The notes beneath the pieces were generated by a model. It had not been told where the DNA came from. It saw nothing but the letters and a program-made list of their open reading frames with translations, and searched no databases. 64,000 nucleotides of DNA, taken from positions 4,637,855 through 4,701,854 of the forward strand of contig CM035360.1 in NCBI GenBank assembly GCA_020137815.1, read 5' to 3'. Source of the DNA: Hormiphora californensis (lineage: Eukaryota; Ctenophora; Tentaculata; Cydippida; Pleurobrachiidae). Of this stretch, positions 20,773-32,489 are shown piece by piece (position 1 is the first letter of the stretch; the number at the start of each line of letters is the position of its first letter). The translations under genes were made by a program, and so were the position numbers.

Positions 20773-23700
20773 ATGGGTAGCTTGCTGACACTGATACGGG
20801 GCCAGCCACAGAATAACAACGATTTAGGAGGACCCTCACAGGTAATCCTGCCCCTCTAATCCCATTTCTTCCCCCTGCCTCCCCCTCCAGCCACAGAACA
20901 ACAACGATTTAGGAGGACCCTCACAGGTGAGGGGTCTTTTTCTCCATTTCTTACTAAAAATTTAATCCTATAAACGTCTTTAATTTGATTATATTACATA
21001 GTTTAATTGCTGTACTCAAAATGTAAATACCAATTGAAACCCCTATCTCGTGGGTTAACAAAATCTCTCTCCCCAGGTCCACTTTTCACCTCGGAATGGC
21101 TGCTACTTTGGCTCCTATTTCATTATGGGAGGAGAGCAGTTTAACACTGGTGGTAATGATTCCTACCTGTTTGGTGAGCCAAATGACCTGACCTTCCTGA
21201 ACCGTCGTCCCGCCTCGTTCCCCTACCCAGCACCAGCAGCCAGCGAACCAAGCAAAACTCTACAGAGCATTGTGAATATTAGGTAAGACAAAATAATATT
21301 TATTGTCCCCCAGTGTTTCTAATAGAAATTTTTCCCTTTTCTTCTTGTTGAGTTACTCAACAAATTTCTTCCGAACACAGTTTTGTTGTTACCATGTGGT
21401 TAGCGTTATTTGAGCGTGTCACTATGCGCTGTAACACCACAGCTGTCACACTTCTTGTTGGAACACCACAGCTGTTATTTCCGTTCACACTAATTGTCTC
21501 TATATCCCAGGAGACAGAACACCCCATCCCCCCCCCCCCCCCCCCGGGTCACCACAGCCGTTACAATTTCCTTGTCTCTATCCCAGGAGAGATAGTGTTA
21601 AGTTGATCCGAAGCGTAACCAACCCCGATAACTACACCCTTGAGTTCATCCTGGATGCGGATGCGGCGTGTACTGTCCGGGTCGTTACCTCGGTTCGAGA
21701 GGACGGTATGGTAGCAGTTATACGGGATAAAAGTGTAAGGACGTGGAGTTTTAAATCTGGTCTGGGGCAACTCTTCAAGGTGTGTGATTCAATAATAATG
21801 CTCCCATCCCCAGCTGCTGCAGCGGCAATACCAATATATGCTACTAGATCTGCCAGGCCCTCCTCAATGACCCTCCCCTTGACCCTTTCAGTCCCCTTGA
21901 CCCTTTCAGTTAATACCTAGGTTCATAACCCTCCCTCCCTCCCCTCCATATCTTTATCTTCCCTCCTATCCCCTTTTAGATTTATAACATCCCTCCCTCC
22001 CCTTTATAACATCCCTCCCTCCCCTCCCTCTCCTTTATAACATCCCTCCCTCCGTCCCCTCCAGGTAGATAACCTGGTATTCTTACCGGGTGCCATGGGT
22101 CCCGCAATGTTCAAATGGGGAGGCAGCTCGGAGCCGGTACCACTGGTCATACATGTACAGGTAATTATAATGCCAGTACAACCCCCTCTCTCTCTCTCTA
22201 ACTCTCCTCAACGGACCTTCGGAGAGTTCAGTCTTTTCACTTTTGTGAAACAAATCCTCTGTCTGTCCGTTTGTTTTCTCCACATCCCCCCTCTCTCTCT
22301 CTCTATCGAGGTCAGATGTGATTAATGTGTTTCACTTTCTCAAAAACACGGTACCAGCATCGGATCAAAACAAACAAAATAAAATTTGTTACAAAAGATT
22401 GCCCACCTTTTGTAACAACGACACTAAACGGAAACAAATTTACAGAAACAAATACAGAAACATATACAGAAACAAATACAGAAACAAATACGGAAACAAA
22501 TACAGTATACACCAATTTGCCAGACCCAATTGATTACTTACGTGTCTTATTACACATGGGTGGAACATCAATATCCCACTCGGCATCTTCAGTACAGGTC
22601 CTCAGAGCGCCTCCTAGAAGCAGATACCCTTCCTGGCATGTAACAGTTACCGTTTCTAAAGGGGGAGTAGCAGGCCATGACCCCTCCACTGATCCAGTCA
22701 CAGTGAATCCAGAACACGCTAAGGAGGTGATTTGAATGGTGAACAAGATTTTAGTTTCAGTGCACGTTGAGCGAGCTCGATTTTGGCTAATGCCCGGTGG
22801 GGGACTGAGGTACTGGCAAGATATAGTGAGATCTCTACTGCTCAAAAGTTTTCAGCTTACCTGCACGATATGAGTCAGATGCTGTGTCAGATGCCGCGAA
22901 TCTTATCTCCTCCACTATATCTCCTCCCCACTTTGTTGCACAGTCACTGCTGTCACCGAACTGGTAGTTCAGAACCTCCACCCCGTTACACTCTATGCTA
23001 AGGGTGGTGGCTGTCTTCTGAATTGTCCACGTCTTGTCCACTTCATCTGGTGGCTGTACTTGGAGGTCAGTCCATGTGGCGGTGCAGTAGTTCATGTAGT
23101 ATCGGATAGGTGATGAGGTGAAATACACCCACAAAACTTCAATGAGGACTTCATCGTCAGCAAACATGGCAACCCCTAGCATATCCCTACTCCCCTCACT
23201 AGAGTTCGTTTTGATTTGAAGAGAAGTGCTCTCCAGATCAAATGGGATCTTGGTATTAACTTCAACTGGACTCCACGCTAAAAAAACAATAATTACTATC
23301 GAATAATTTAGAGCAAAAACTAATTGAAATTAGTTCGCCGGAAAGGTGGCCCATTTGGTTCTTACTCCTTCATTTCCGTCACCTTTGAGTTGAGGCTTCA
23401 AAGACATTGAGGTATCCGTATACTTTTCCGCCTTCAACTCAAAGGTGACGGAAATGAAGGAGTAAGAACCAAATGGGCCACCTTTCCGGCGAACTAATTT
23501 CAATTAGTTTTTGCTCTAAATTTGTACTCTTTTTGGTCGTTTGAGGTCATTTATGACCTTAAACAATTAAGCTAATTGTCAATTAAAGTGTTCAAATTTA
23601 ATGAAAGTGTATCCTAGGTTATAGGAAACTGATTTTCAAAATTCGACGTCATTTTGACGTCGTGACGTCGCATATGACGTCACTACGACGTCAAAAATTA

Positions 23701-24158
23701 TGACAGACTATTTGGCCAATGAAGCACTAAACGTGTCTAAAGTTTTAAAGGCCACGGTAGTCAAGAACTGAAGTTATTGCACGAAATGTGAGTTTTTATG
23801 AGGATTTTTATATCAAATTTTTGAGTTCCGACGCGTTTTAAGGTCTGAAAATGACACGTGACAGAAATTCACGATATAGTATCTGAAAGTTCAGACAATT
23901 TGCCACTAACGATTTTCTGTCAAATCAGGAATCAGAGTACGTCTTGAGGGTGTTAGAGGCGTTTGAAATTTTTTGGTATAAGATTTTGTAATGACGTCAC
24001 TTTGTGACGTCATTACACCCGTCATAGTCGAGATTTTCACTTGAAACCTTAACTAATGCATGCCCCGAACGATTTCCTAACGGATAAAACTTGGTTCAAG
24101 TCTCTAGCTAGTATGGTTCGAGCTACAAGTGTTACACAGTGAAGCGTCTATATCTATA

Positions 24159-24189
<31 letters not shown>

Positions 24190-27035
24190 ATACCTATCGC
24201 CACACTGAATTTTCTGTTTTGGGGGTGGTGTCATAACTTGCGACCGGAATGAGCTAGCTACTTGAAATTTTTATCGTCATTAGAAGTCTATGTGAAGCTT
24301 CTTAGTATCAAATTTCAGCCTCCTAGCTCATCTGGTTCCGGAGTTAGGAGGGGTCGAAAAGTGCCAAAATGGGCTAAAACTTCAAAATGGTTATATCTAC
24401 GCTGTTGGCAAGCGGGCCCACTTTTTCGGGAAAAGTTTTAGGGGGGAGGGGATGGGGCCACCTTTGCGCTTGCCAGCGCAGTGATTTAAGCTTGCAGATT
24501 GCTACAGTGGACTCAAACAAACAAACAGTGAAACAAACAAACAAACAAACCTGATTGAACAGCGCTGAGTTGAAAAACCACAATCGTTACAAGTAGCTTA
24601 TTCATCATTAAGAGAGACGGTCTAGAAACGAGTGAGCCTATTGTGGGTCATCCCTCTACCCTGCCTTCTATATATTTCAAGAATCCCTATTCAACTAATC
24701 GCTATTGTTATATTAATGAATAGCATCATCATTACTCGTACGAGGGGAGGGGAGAGAGAGAGAAAGAAAGAGAGAGAGAGAGGGGGGGAGAGCCCTCTCG
24801 CATTGGGGCATTGGGGCATTAAGAATAGTCACCACGGATAGTATAATTAATAATTATTGTTGCCTAGCAGAGATAGACGCTTAGACCTATAACACAGCGC
24901 CCCTAACCGCGGTTGTACTGATGGCTTTCCACAATACGACATTTTAATCCCCCATATATCTTCTTCATTACTCGCCAATATATCTGGTTCTCTCGAGATC
25001 TAACCTCAAAACTCCTCTAAACATCCGCGTCCTACCTGACCCCACCTTCCCTCGCCCCAACCTCTACCCCCACCTTCCCTCGCCCCAACCTCTCTACCCC
25101 CACCTTCCCTCGCCCCAACCTCTCTACCCCCACCTTCCCTCGCCCCAACCTCTACCCCCACCTTCCCTCGCCCCAACCTCTCAACCCCACTTTTACCCCA
25201 ACCTCTACCCCCACCGTCCCTCGCCCCAACCTCTCTACCCCACTTTTACAGGTTGACGGTGACTACCAGAATCATTCCCACACCGTACTTGGCCTGTTTG
25301 AGAGCACAGGGGATTGCTACACGGTGAAAGTTTTGAAACAAAAACAAGTCATCGATGGCATCAGTTTCATCCTTCAGGAGATCTATGGGATGGAGGGGAA
25401 GGCAGACAAGAGTGCAGGTTGGGAAATATAGAACTCATATCTTACACTAATCTCCCGCTGTGCGCCACTTTACCATTTCCCAATTCCCCCTATAATATCC
25501 TTTATTCCTAGTATCCATCCCATCGTTCTTCATTCCCCGTTGTATTATTCCTAAACCCCAGTATATCCATCCCTAAACCCCCGTTTCTAAACCACTAAAC
25601 CCCCGACCCTAAACCCCAGTATCGTAAACCCGTCCCTTCCATCTACAGGTAACGGGGAGTGTGTGGTGTGCCTGAGTGCCCCCCGAGACACAATGATCCT
25701 ACCCTGTCGACATCTCTGTTTGTGTCACAGTTGTGCTGATGATGTCCGATATAAGAGCAATGTCTGTCTCATGTGCCGACAACGTGAGTATTCATTGTTG
25801 TAGTATTAATCATTATATTCGGCTTGGTGATGACATCCCCTATTGTGTGCTTCCCAGGCTTCGTTAAGCCACGCTGTGCGCGGCTAGTGTAGGGGTGACT
25901 GCGTCACCAACCTTTTGGATCCCCCCCCTAGATAGTTATCCCAACCCCCGTTTTCCGCGAAAATCGTTATCCCACCCCCTCTCCTCCAGCATTCAGTAAT
26001 CCCCTCTCCCTTAGCATTTAGTAAACCCCCCCCCCCCCAGCATTCAGTAACCCCCTCTCCCCCCTCCACCAGCATTCAGAGCGCTCCTCCGAATCGAGGC
26101 ACTTCAGAGGATGTGCAGTGAAACAGACAGTGGATCTACCTCAGAACAATACGAACCCGTTGATCTAGTTCCCTACACAAAAAGAAGTAGTAGTGTGTGC
26201 AGCTCCAGGATTAGTTCGCTACCACTTGGCACTGAGACAGGTGAGAGAGATTGTTGGATAATCAGATGGGGGCAAGTCGTGTTATATCAGAGGGGGAGCA
26301 GATGAGGGTTGTTGTACAACATCCTGATCTGTATGGGATCATTTTCGTTACACCGCGGTTAGCCCGGTTTCTCCACCACTCTGCTAATAAAACACCCTGC
26401 ATCACCAGGTGATGAGATTCGACCGTGCAGCCCGGAATATTCCCAGACAACTGCACCAGGAACGGCAGTTTTCGTCGAGGGGGTGCAGGATCAGCCTGCG
26501 CAGGGATCCATTCAAGAAACGTCACGTGAGTTTTTGAGATACCGTCGGACCCCGATTTACCGGGAAACACTTTCCCCCGAGTATCCCGGTAAATCGGGGT
26601 CCGACTGTTACAGTGGAACCCCGATTTACCATAAGATTATAGGTACAGTACCTATCCTATGGATAATAAAAATATTATTTTCAATTGAATTGCCTCCAAA
26701 ATCACGTTTACTGAACGGACTTTCAGGTTTCACCGCCTAACCCCTTGTAAGTTCCACGATTTAGCTAAAAAGATTTGATATTATCTAACACTCCACAACC
26801 CCTCAGTTACACTGCCGGAACACGGGGAGGAAGAGGAAGAAGAGAGGGACCAAGAGGCGAGTGAGAGTGATAGGTAATTATAAGAAAGACTATCTCCTCT
26901 CTGCATGGCACTGCTTGTATTTTGTGGCTAGATACAGCATGACTCGTGTAATGAACTTGTGTTTCTCTTGGCAGTGTGTCCATGAAGCTGTGCTGCTCGC
27001 GTGATATATGGCAGCTGTACTTACTACTTACTTAA
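20773..27035 (+). CDS. MGRN1: Mahogunin-type RING E3 ubiquitin ligase (MGRN1/RNF157 family), complete
   Basis: Eleven exons: 20773-20841, 20891-20926, 21077-21282, 21587-21779, 22065-22160, 25252-25417, 25649-25783, 26073-26240, 26409-26525, 26807-26873, 26975-27035. They give 437 residues, shorter than vertebrate MGRN1 (about 550), mostly through a short C-terminus. The family's N-terminal region is clear (GSYFIMGGEQFNTGG, SYLFGEPNDLTFLNRRP). It is followed by KVLKQKQVIDGISFILQEIY and a C-terminal-half RING near residues 258-300: CVVC, then CRHLCLCHSC, then CLMC, leading to FRALLRIEAL as in MGRN1. MGRN1 proteins ubiquitinate targets such as TSG101 and regulate receptor trafficking. The N-terminus starts MGS, matching the conserved start and allowing myristoylation. 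The tail is acidic (EEEEEERDQEASESD). Exon 2 is a 36-bp duplicate of the end of exon 1. Confidence 0.93.
20806..20926 (+). repeat. 85-bp tandem duplication creating a mini-exon
   Basis: The 36 bp at 20806-20841 (end of exon 1) recur at 20891-20926 with one change (gaataac to gaacaac). The second copy is preceded by a usable ccctccag acceptor and followed by gtgag, so it reads as a 12-codon in-frame exon (PQNNNDLGGPSQ). The intron between the copies is only 49 bp. Confidence 0.85.
22440..22506 (+). repeat. 12-bp tandem repeat (acagaaacaaat)n
   Basis: Five copies lie just downstream (minus strand) of exon 3 of the nested FAMeT-CCP gene. On the minus strand they form a pyrimidine-rich run before a candidate last exon. 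Confidence 0.85.
22542..24605 (-). CDS. Nested antisense secreted protein: signal peptide, FAMeT-like domain, one CCP module
   Basis: Minus-strand gene inside intron 5 of the MGRN1-like gene. Exons 24605-24551 (MNKLLVTIVVFQLSAVQS, a signal peptide), 23277-22861 and 22718-22542 join in phase. Exon 2 encodes 139 residues resembling the farnesoic acid O-methyltransferase-like (Methyltransf_FA) domain: VLWVYFTSSPIRYYMNYC, WTIQKTATTLSIECNGVEVL, and WGGDIVEEIRFAASD. Despite the name, such domains in animals are usually extracellular modules, not proven enzymes. Exon 3 encodes one complete sushi module (CSGFTVTGS...TVTCQEGYLLLGG...RTC...MC). A short last exon may lie at about 22421-22386, after a tttag acceptor, ending quickly in a stop; this is the weakest part. 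About 230 residues in total. Confidence 0.75.
23305..23522. mobile_element. 218-bp near-perfect palindrome (GCCGGAAAGGT family)
   Basis: Arms run from aatttagagcaaaaactaat to its inverse, including actaattgaaattag, gccggaaaggtggcc and cttactccttcatttccgtc. The loop is about 40 bp. A related palindrome with the same aattgaaattag...gccggaaaggt ends is at 34,367-34,574. It sits in intron 1 of the nested FAMeT gene. Confidence 0.88.
23523..24486. repeat. Long dispersed repeat, copy 1
   Basis: A diverged inverted copy lies at 33,473-34,366. Shared landmarks are the clustered gacgtc run next to the palindrome, the acgcgtt...gtctga segment, gttcagacaatt, the 'agctcatctggttccggag' phrase and the terminal cgcttgccagcgcagtgat. 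Both copies abut a GCCGGAAAGGT palindrome at the same end. It includes a (TATC)n run at 24,150-24,192. Confidence 0.7.
25034..25240 (+). repeat. Minisatellite, unit about 28-30 bp
   Basis: About seven copies of tacccccaccttccctcgcc plus ccaacctc lie immediately upstream of exon 6 of the MGRN1-like gene. They probably serve as a very long pyrimidine tract. Confidence 0.85.
26542..26630. mobile_element. pogo/Tigger-like MITE copy plus adjacent half-copy
   Basis: The ends CCGTCGGACCCCGATTTACC and GGTAAATCGGGGTCCGACTG delimit 66 bp (26542-26607). They are followed by a second left end, cagtggaaccccgatttacc. The element starts 17 bases into intron 9 of the MGRN1-like gene. Confidence 0.7.
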
Positions 27036-27722
27036 GTTTCAACTATATCACTTTCACCCATTTCACTCCACATTTCACTCCATCTGACTCTATTATATCA
27101 CTCAAATCCTATCCCCAGAAGAACGATCAGCACCCTATCACCGATCAGTATTTGAAGAGTGCTACAATCATTCATCCTCCCCACTACACTGAGTACTGCA
27201 CATGAGATGGCCACTATTATAACTGACTCAAGGATGATTTCACTTCGTGTTTACTGCAACCACTTCATCCCATTATGTCTTGTGATATATTTTTTGCTAC
27301 ATCACAGTGATTTTATTTCATTCGCATGTTTTTATCTGCTGGTTTCAGAGTGATCATTTGCATAAACATGATAATTCCTCATACAAGATTAGTGTTCTTG
27401 TATTGAGTGACATGGGGTTGTCATCCAAGTATAGTTCACCATCATTATCATTTCCCATGTCTGGCGGGACCCTGCATCTGAGCGAACTGAGCATCAAAAC
27501 AGGGTACCTGGCAAACAGATCATCCAAATATATATTGACCGGAATGTTTTGAAGCCCCCTGCTGCGTTCTGTGTGAATATGTCTTAGCTGAAAATATTGT
27601 TATTGCAGAATCTGTTATTGTTTTCCCAACACCCAAACCCCGTCTATTTGTGTTTAATACCCCAATATAAAGTCCTTGAGTAACGTCATACCAGACATAA
27701 TATGTATGTTATAATAATTGTA
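27036..27722. other. 3' flank of the MGRN1-like gene, no gene
   Basis: AT-rich sequence. Short open stretches show no splice support, domain or codon pattern. Confidence 0.5.
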
Positions 27723-27724
27723 TA

Positions 27725-28095
27725 CAGTCGAACCCCGATTTACCGAGATTTCTCCGAAGTGGTACAATCATTTTACAAAAATCTTTTGCTGCATAAACTA
27801 GTTGCCTGGCTAGACTTTGTTATGTTCTAACCCTCCCTTTACATTTAGTATGCGCCCGAAACCTGTCTGGCGCCGCGACCCCATCTGAGCACACTGTCGC
27901 GTGCTCAGATTGAGAATCAAATTGTGGTCTGGCGCCGCCAGACAGCCCGAAACACAGTCTAGCTTGCCTGGCTAGACTGTGTTTCGGGCGCCAAATGTAA
28001 AGGGAGGGTTAGAACATAACAAAGTCTAGCCAGGCAACTAGTTTATGCAGCAAAATATTTTTGTAAAATGATTGTACCACTTCGGAGAAATTCAG
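27725..28095. mobile_element. Foldback element inserted in a pogo-like end
   Basis: A left pogo-like end (cagtcgaaccccgatttacc) is followed by a palindromic element. Its arms include ttctccgaagtggtacaatc, gcataaactagttgcctggc and agggagggttagaacataac. The interior holds gtctggcgccgccagac. Related pieces lie at 43,460-43,525 and 6,238-6,262. Confidence 0.75.
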
Positions 28096-29768
28096 TGACG
28101 TCTGAGTGAGATTATCTCACTCAGACGAGGACTGTGCCATGTATACAATCTACCTGTTGGAATGAATTGCACCCTCTATTTCCAACTTTATTCTTCACAA
28201 TTTGATAACCCTCCCAGATCTCCTTCTTTTAGATTCCTGGAGGAACAAGGGGATTCAGTTGATAAAAAGCAGGCCATGACCATCACGTGATGTCATCAAT
28301 ATACTTTTGACATAGCGCCCAGAGGGAGGAAGAGGAATGAGGGACAGTCACAGGAGTAATAAACAGGGATAGGGACATTGTCTTAATATTTTTCATATAT
28401 GTATTATGTTCGCTAATTGTTGAATTATGTTTTCCCAAAAAATTAAAATGAATGGGAGAGAAAATAGAGGGAAACCAGCTGTCTGGCGGCACCAGACCCC
28501 GTTTTTCATTCGACAGATATCGGGTCGGCGCCGCTGGACTGTCTACTAGATGTAGTGTCTAGTAGTCAGGAAATCAGAAGATTGTACATATCCTTAAAGA
28601 CTATGAAAATGATCACTGATCAGAGAGACGTTTAAACAAAACAAATCAAATAAACCGTTTAAACGGTTTATCTGATTTGTTTTGTACCTGTTTTGTACTG
28701 CTGAACAGACCCTGCTGAACAGACCCTATATCAATGTCAGACATCAGACATCAGACATCATCACTGTGAATGTGATCAAGTACCTATGAATATATGATCA
28801 AGTGTGATCAATCTCGATTCTCGATCGTCTCATTAACGATTGAAATTGATTGAGTCTCTCAATCTCCACCAATGTTATCAATCATTTTGTTATTTTCTTG
28901 TTAAAATCCTGTTTATCTTTTATAAATTGGTGTGTTTTCATTTGAATTTAAATGGTCGGTTTGGTCTGGATCGAAATTGGTTTGCTCATCTGGGACTGTT
29001 ACGTGTAAACTGTTATACACAGTACACAGCTTTGTCTCGGGCGAGCGTCATTGCGGATGACGGACCATACTTTCAGAAGTGCATCTGCAAGATCAAGAAT
29101 TGTATAGGGAGATCTTTCTGGGGCCGCCAGACCCCGTTTTGATTCTCAGATCGGGTCGGCGCCGCCAGACAGTGGGACTGGGAGCCTCCCAGTGGGAGGC
29201 CGACTCCGAAATCTCGTGTGTACGCTGCGCGCGCCTCTTATCTGGGGGCCTGGGGCGGGGACTTGCGCGGTGTACATCGAGACGAGTACACCGCGGGCTA
29301 CGTCGAATACTATGAAAAAGTGTGACAATGGCAATAACCCTGAACTATCATGTTGGATCAACAAGATCACTGATCAATGCTCTTCTAGATTTGCCAGTTC
29401 CTTGTGTTCAGCGTTGATGTTCAATGTCATGTTTACTATTTTATTTCTCCCAGAGGCCGCGACGGTTCTTTGACTGAGAATCCTCAATCCTTAATTTCTT
29501 TACTAATAGGGGGGGGGGCAAAAAAGCCAAACCCGGGCGGATTTCAGGGCGGGCCCGCCCTGAAATCCGGGATTGATCTGGCTTTTTTGTTCTGGCTTTT
29601 TTTGACCTGGCTTTTTTGGCTTTTCCCCGAAAATTTCTGGATTTTTTATCTGGATTTTTTCGGCCTTTTTTGGCTTTTTTTGCTTTGATTGGTGATAATC
29701 CGACGAAATCGTGTATAAAATTTGACAAAACATAAAATTTATAGGGGCAATGTAATTCCTTCACTAAA
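28096..29768. repeat. Gene-free region with scattered short palindromes
   Basis: Contains cagaccccgtttt...ggcgccgc elements (28,482-28,548 and 29,115-29,172; relatives at 58,455-58,505 and 59,258-59,302), a palindrome around aaaccgtttaaacggttt (28,630-28,690), and a T-rich stretch with gctttttt repeats (29,570-29,690). No convincing coding sequence. Confidence 0.5.
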
Positions 29769-29830
29769 CTGTCAGAGCATTGGCCTGACCCATTCTCGCG
29801 AGAACTGTGGTCAGAGCATTGGCCTGACAG
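29769..29830. mobile_element. 62-bp hAT-type mini-MITE, copy 1
   Basis: Inverted ends CTGTCAGAGCATTGGCCTGA / TCAGAGCATTGGCCTGACAG surround a tctcgcgaga centre. It is flanked by a perfect 8-bp duplication, tcactaaa (29761-29768 and 29831-29838). Confidence 0.85.
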
Positions 29831-29891
29831 TCACTAAATGGTACTAATAGGCCCCCCTACCACCAAACGAAAGTTTACCAACCAACTCCAT

Positions 29892-29943
29892 GGGGGGAGG
29901 TCCGATAATTGGCCTTATAAGGCCAATTATCGGACCTCCCCCC
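29892..29943. repeat. Perfect 52-bp palindrome
   Basis: Arms ggggggaggtccgataattg and the exact complement meet at gccttataaggc. It could be a solo element end pair. Confidence 0.85.
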
Positions 29944-30674
29944 GGCCTAAATTTAGGTCAATGGTGAAATCGAATCATGGATAAATGACAATTTGAGAGA
30001 TGCAGGTACCATTGAACCATTGAATGAATGCCCTCTTGTAAATCATTTATAACTTATCAGGGGCTTATCAGTCAAAAATGTTTGTTTCCATTCAACTGTT
30101 TTGTCATGTCATGAGATCTCAACTCGCGATCTCAATTATTCGGCTGTCACAGAACCAATGCTCTGACAGCTATTCGGCGTGTGTTCCCCACATGACCTGT
30201 CAGACCGTTGTTCTGACCCCACGTGGCATGATAAAAGAGACAAGATGATAAGAAATGAGATGAACTCATGTTTTATTTTAAATGACACTGACATGGACAG
30301 CAAAGCTAAAGCACAAAGTATTTTATTGTAATTTGTTTAGTCTTGTAGAATTTAAACGAGCAGTGAGCACATGATGCAGATGTGCTGATCGAGGGGCTGA
30401 TTACGTGACTGTACTGACTGCGATTAATGGCTGCTAGTTTAAAGCTAAATCACATATGTCATGATACAACTTTTAATTAACTTCTCATCGTGACTGCAGC
30501 ACTTGTTTTTAAATATTATTATCTATAGGATACTAGATAGTATAGATATATCATCATTAATCATAAGTGATGATCAGTTTCATATAATAGTGCCCATGAT
30601 GATGGCCTACTCCGCTCCTTTCTGCAGAATTCTGATCAGTTCCCCGTACGACTATAACCGTTCAACTGATACTA
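29944..30674. other. Gene-free AT-rich stretch
   Basis: Holds a degenerate gtcag...ctgac hairpin (30,143-30,215) related to the mini-MITE. Nothing else recognisable. Confidence 0.4.
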
Positions 30675-31526
30675 CAGTCGGACCCCGATTTAGTGGCATC
30701 CTCGGGGGAAAGAAATCCTGCCACTAAATCGGGGTGCCACTAAATCGGGGTGAGCCATATTTGGCCCATAAAAACCTATTTTATGCCCAAAATGCTATAC
30801 TAAGACTAAAGACACTTCTAACTGTTATATGCAATATTCATGTATTGATGACATGATCATTTCTGATTAGAAATAGAAAACTATGAAATAACTTTTTCAA
30901 AAAAATTGTGAAAAATTTTCTAAGTTATACCAGCCCGTCCGATTTGTGTTTCGAATCGGTGCAGCTTCCTGGATGTCCTGTCTAATTAGCGGGTTCGAAA
31001 CGAACCGATACGTGATACCATGCCGAATCGGGGCACCCTAAGCGGGTGAGGAAGTTTCAAAATTTCAAAATAACTTTTTCTCTCAAAATTTATGGGGAGC
31101 ACCGATCAAAGCATTGACAATCGTACTGTAAAATTTTGCAAAAAAAGTTTTAAAATTTTTTAAAGGTATACCAGCCACGTCCGAATCGTGTTTCGAAACG
31201 GTGCATCTTATCGCATGTCCTGCTGCTAATTAGACGGTTCGAAACGAATCGAAACGTGATCCCATCGAATCGAAACGCTTGGTGAACTTATGATTCAATG
31301 GCCCCATGGGGATCACGTATCGGTTCGTTCCGAACCGTCTAATTAGCAGCAGGACATGCGATAAGATTCACTGATTCGAAACACGATTCGGACGTGGCTG
31401 GTATTCCTTTGAAAAAATTTCAAAAAAATTTCAAAAAAAAAATTCAAAAAAATTTTTGGGGAAAAAAATCCTGCCACTAAATCGGGGTGCCACTAAATCG
31501 GGGGCCACTAAATCGGGGTCCGACTG
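30675..31526. mobile_element. 852-bp composite pogo/Tigger-like element
   Basis: TA-flanked CAGTCGGACCCCGATTTAG...TAAATCGGGGTCCGACTG ends enclose an unrelated foldback. That foldback has arms ataccagccacgtccgaatc / gattcggacgtggctggtat (about 31,160-31,415) and a third, diverged arm near 30,935-31,040. It is much longer than the other family copies (67-172 bp), so it has acquired an insert. Confidence 0.8.
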
Positions 31527-31560
31527 TACTACCACGGATACTATTGAATTTCATTGCAGT

Positions 31561-31960
31561 TAGGGTCACCACACACCAAAGTTAAAATTAAAATTAAAAT
31601 TTGACGTTTTTGGTCATAACTCTCCCATTTCTTGGCAAAATTGCGTCATTTTGTGCTTTTTGGAAAGAGGGCATCGAGCCCGTCCTGAAGAGCTCAAGAA
31701 ACTTAAAATCGGCGCAAAGTGCGCGGCGTTAAGGGGCATAATGCGCATGTTAAAATTTTAAAATTTTAACGCACACATTTTGCACTGTAACGCCGCGCAC
31801 TTTGCACGGATTTCAAGTTTCTTGAGCTGTTCAGAACGGGCTCGATGCCCTCTTTCTAACAAGCCCAAAATGAAGCAATTTTGCCAAGAAATGGCAGAGT
31901 TATGACCAAAAACGTCAAATTTTAATTTTAATTTTAACTTTGGTGTGTGGTGACCCCTAC
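31561..31960. mobile_element. 400-bp foldback element
   Basis: Arms tagggtcaccacacaccaaa and the inverse run inward through ttgacgttttt, gaaagagggcatcgagcc and agtgcgcggcgtta. The centre is gttaaaattttaaaatttta. No coding capacity. Confidence 0.85.
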
Positions 31961-32489
31961 TTGGAATGAATTTCAATATTAAAACCATATGATATTTCCT
32001 TTTCGAGTTCATATAAATTGCATGCAGCTGCATTTTACTGCTTCAATCACTCTAATTCACCCTCAGATCAGTTCTGCAGTATAAAGATTCACACCGGTCG
32101 CAATAGAGCCATTAGAATTATATAACATGTTGAGTCAGCTGCTATTCTTCTACAATATTCTATCCTAAATACTATTTAGTAAATAGCTTAAATACCCGGG
32201 GGATTCTCAATTTTCTACCATTATTGAAATATAGAATTTCCCTCTCTTGTTAATGTTCCCTCTCTTGTTAATGTTCAAGAAAATAAGGTATCTTAGACGT
32301 AGCTGGGGGGGTTCCAACCTATTTTTTTGTATTTTTTTGTACTTTTTTGTACGGACCATACATAAAAGTATCCGAAATTCTGTTTTTTTCCATACAAACA
32401 ATACAAAAAAATACAAAAAAATACAAAAAAATAATGAAGGATGGGGGTGCCTGATAAAAGTATAGCTGAAAATTTTCTCCGTTGGAGAT

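Noticed and set aside
29441-29764. Lysine-rich open frames on the minus strand
   Set aside because: They derive from a T-rich repeated phrase (ggctttttt) on the plus strand. No domain or splice support.
30980-31260. ggttcgaaacg motifs resembling a tRNA B box
   Set aside because: They occur inside an inverted-repeat element in both orientations, with no A box or cloverleaf around them.
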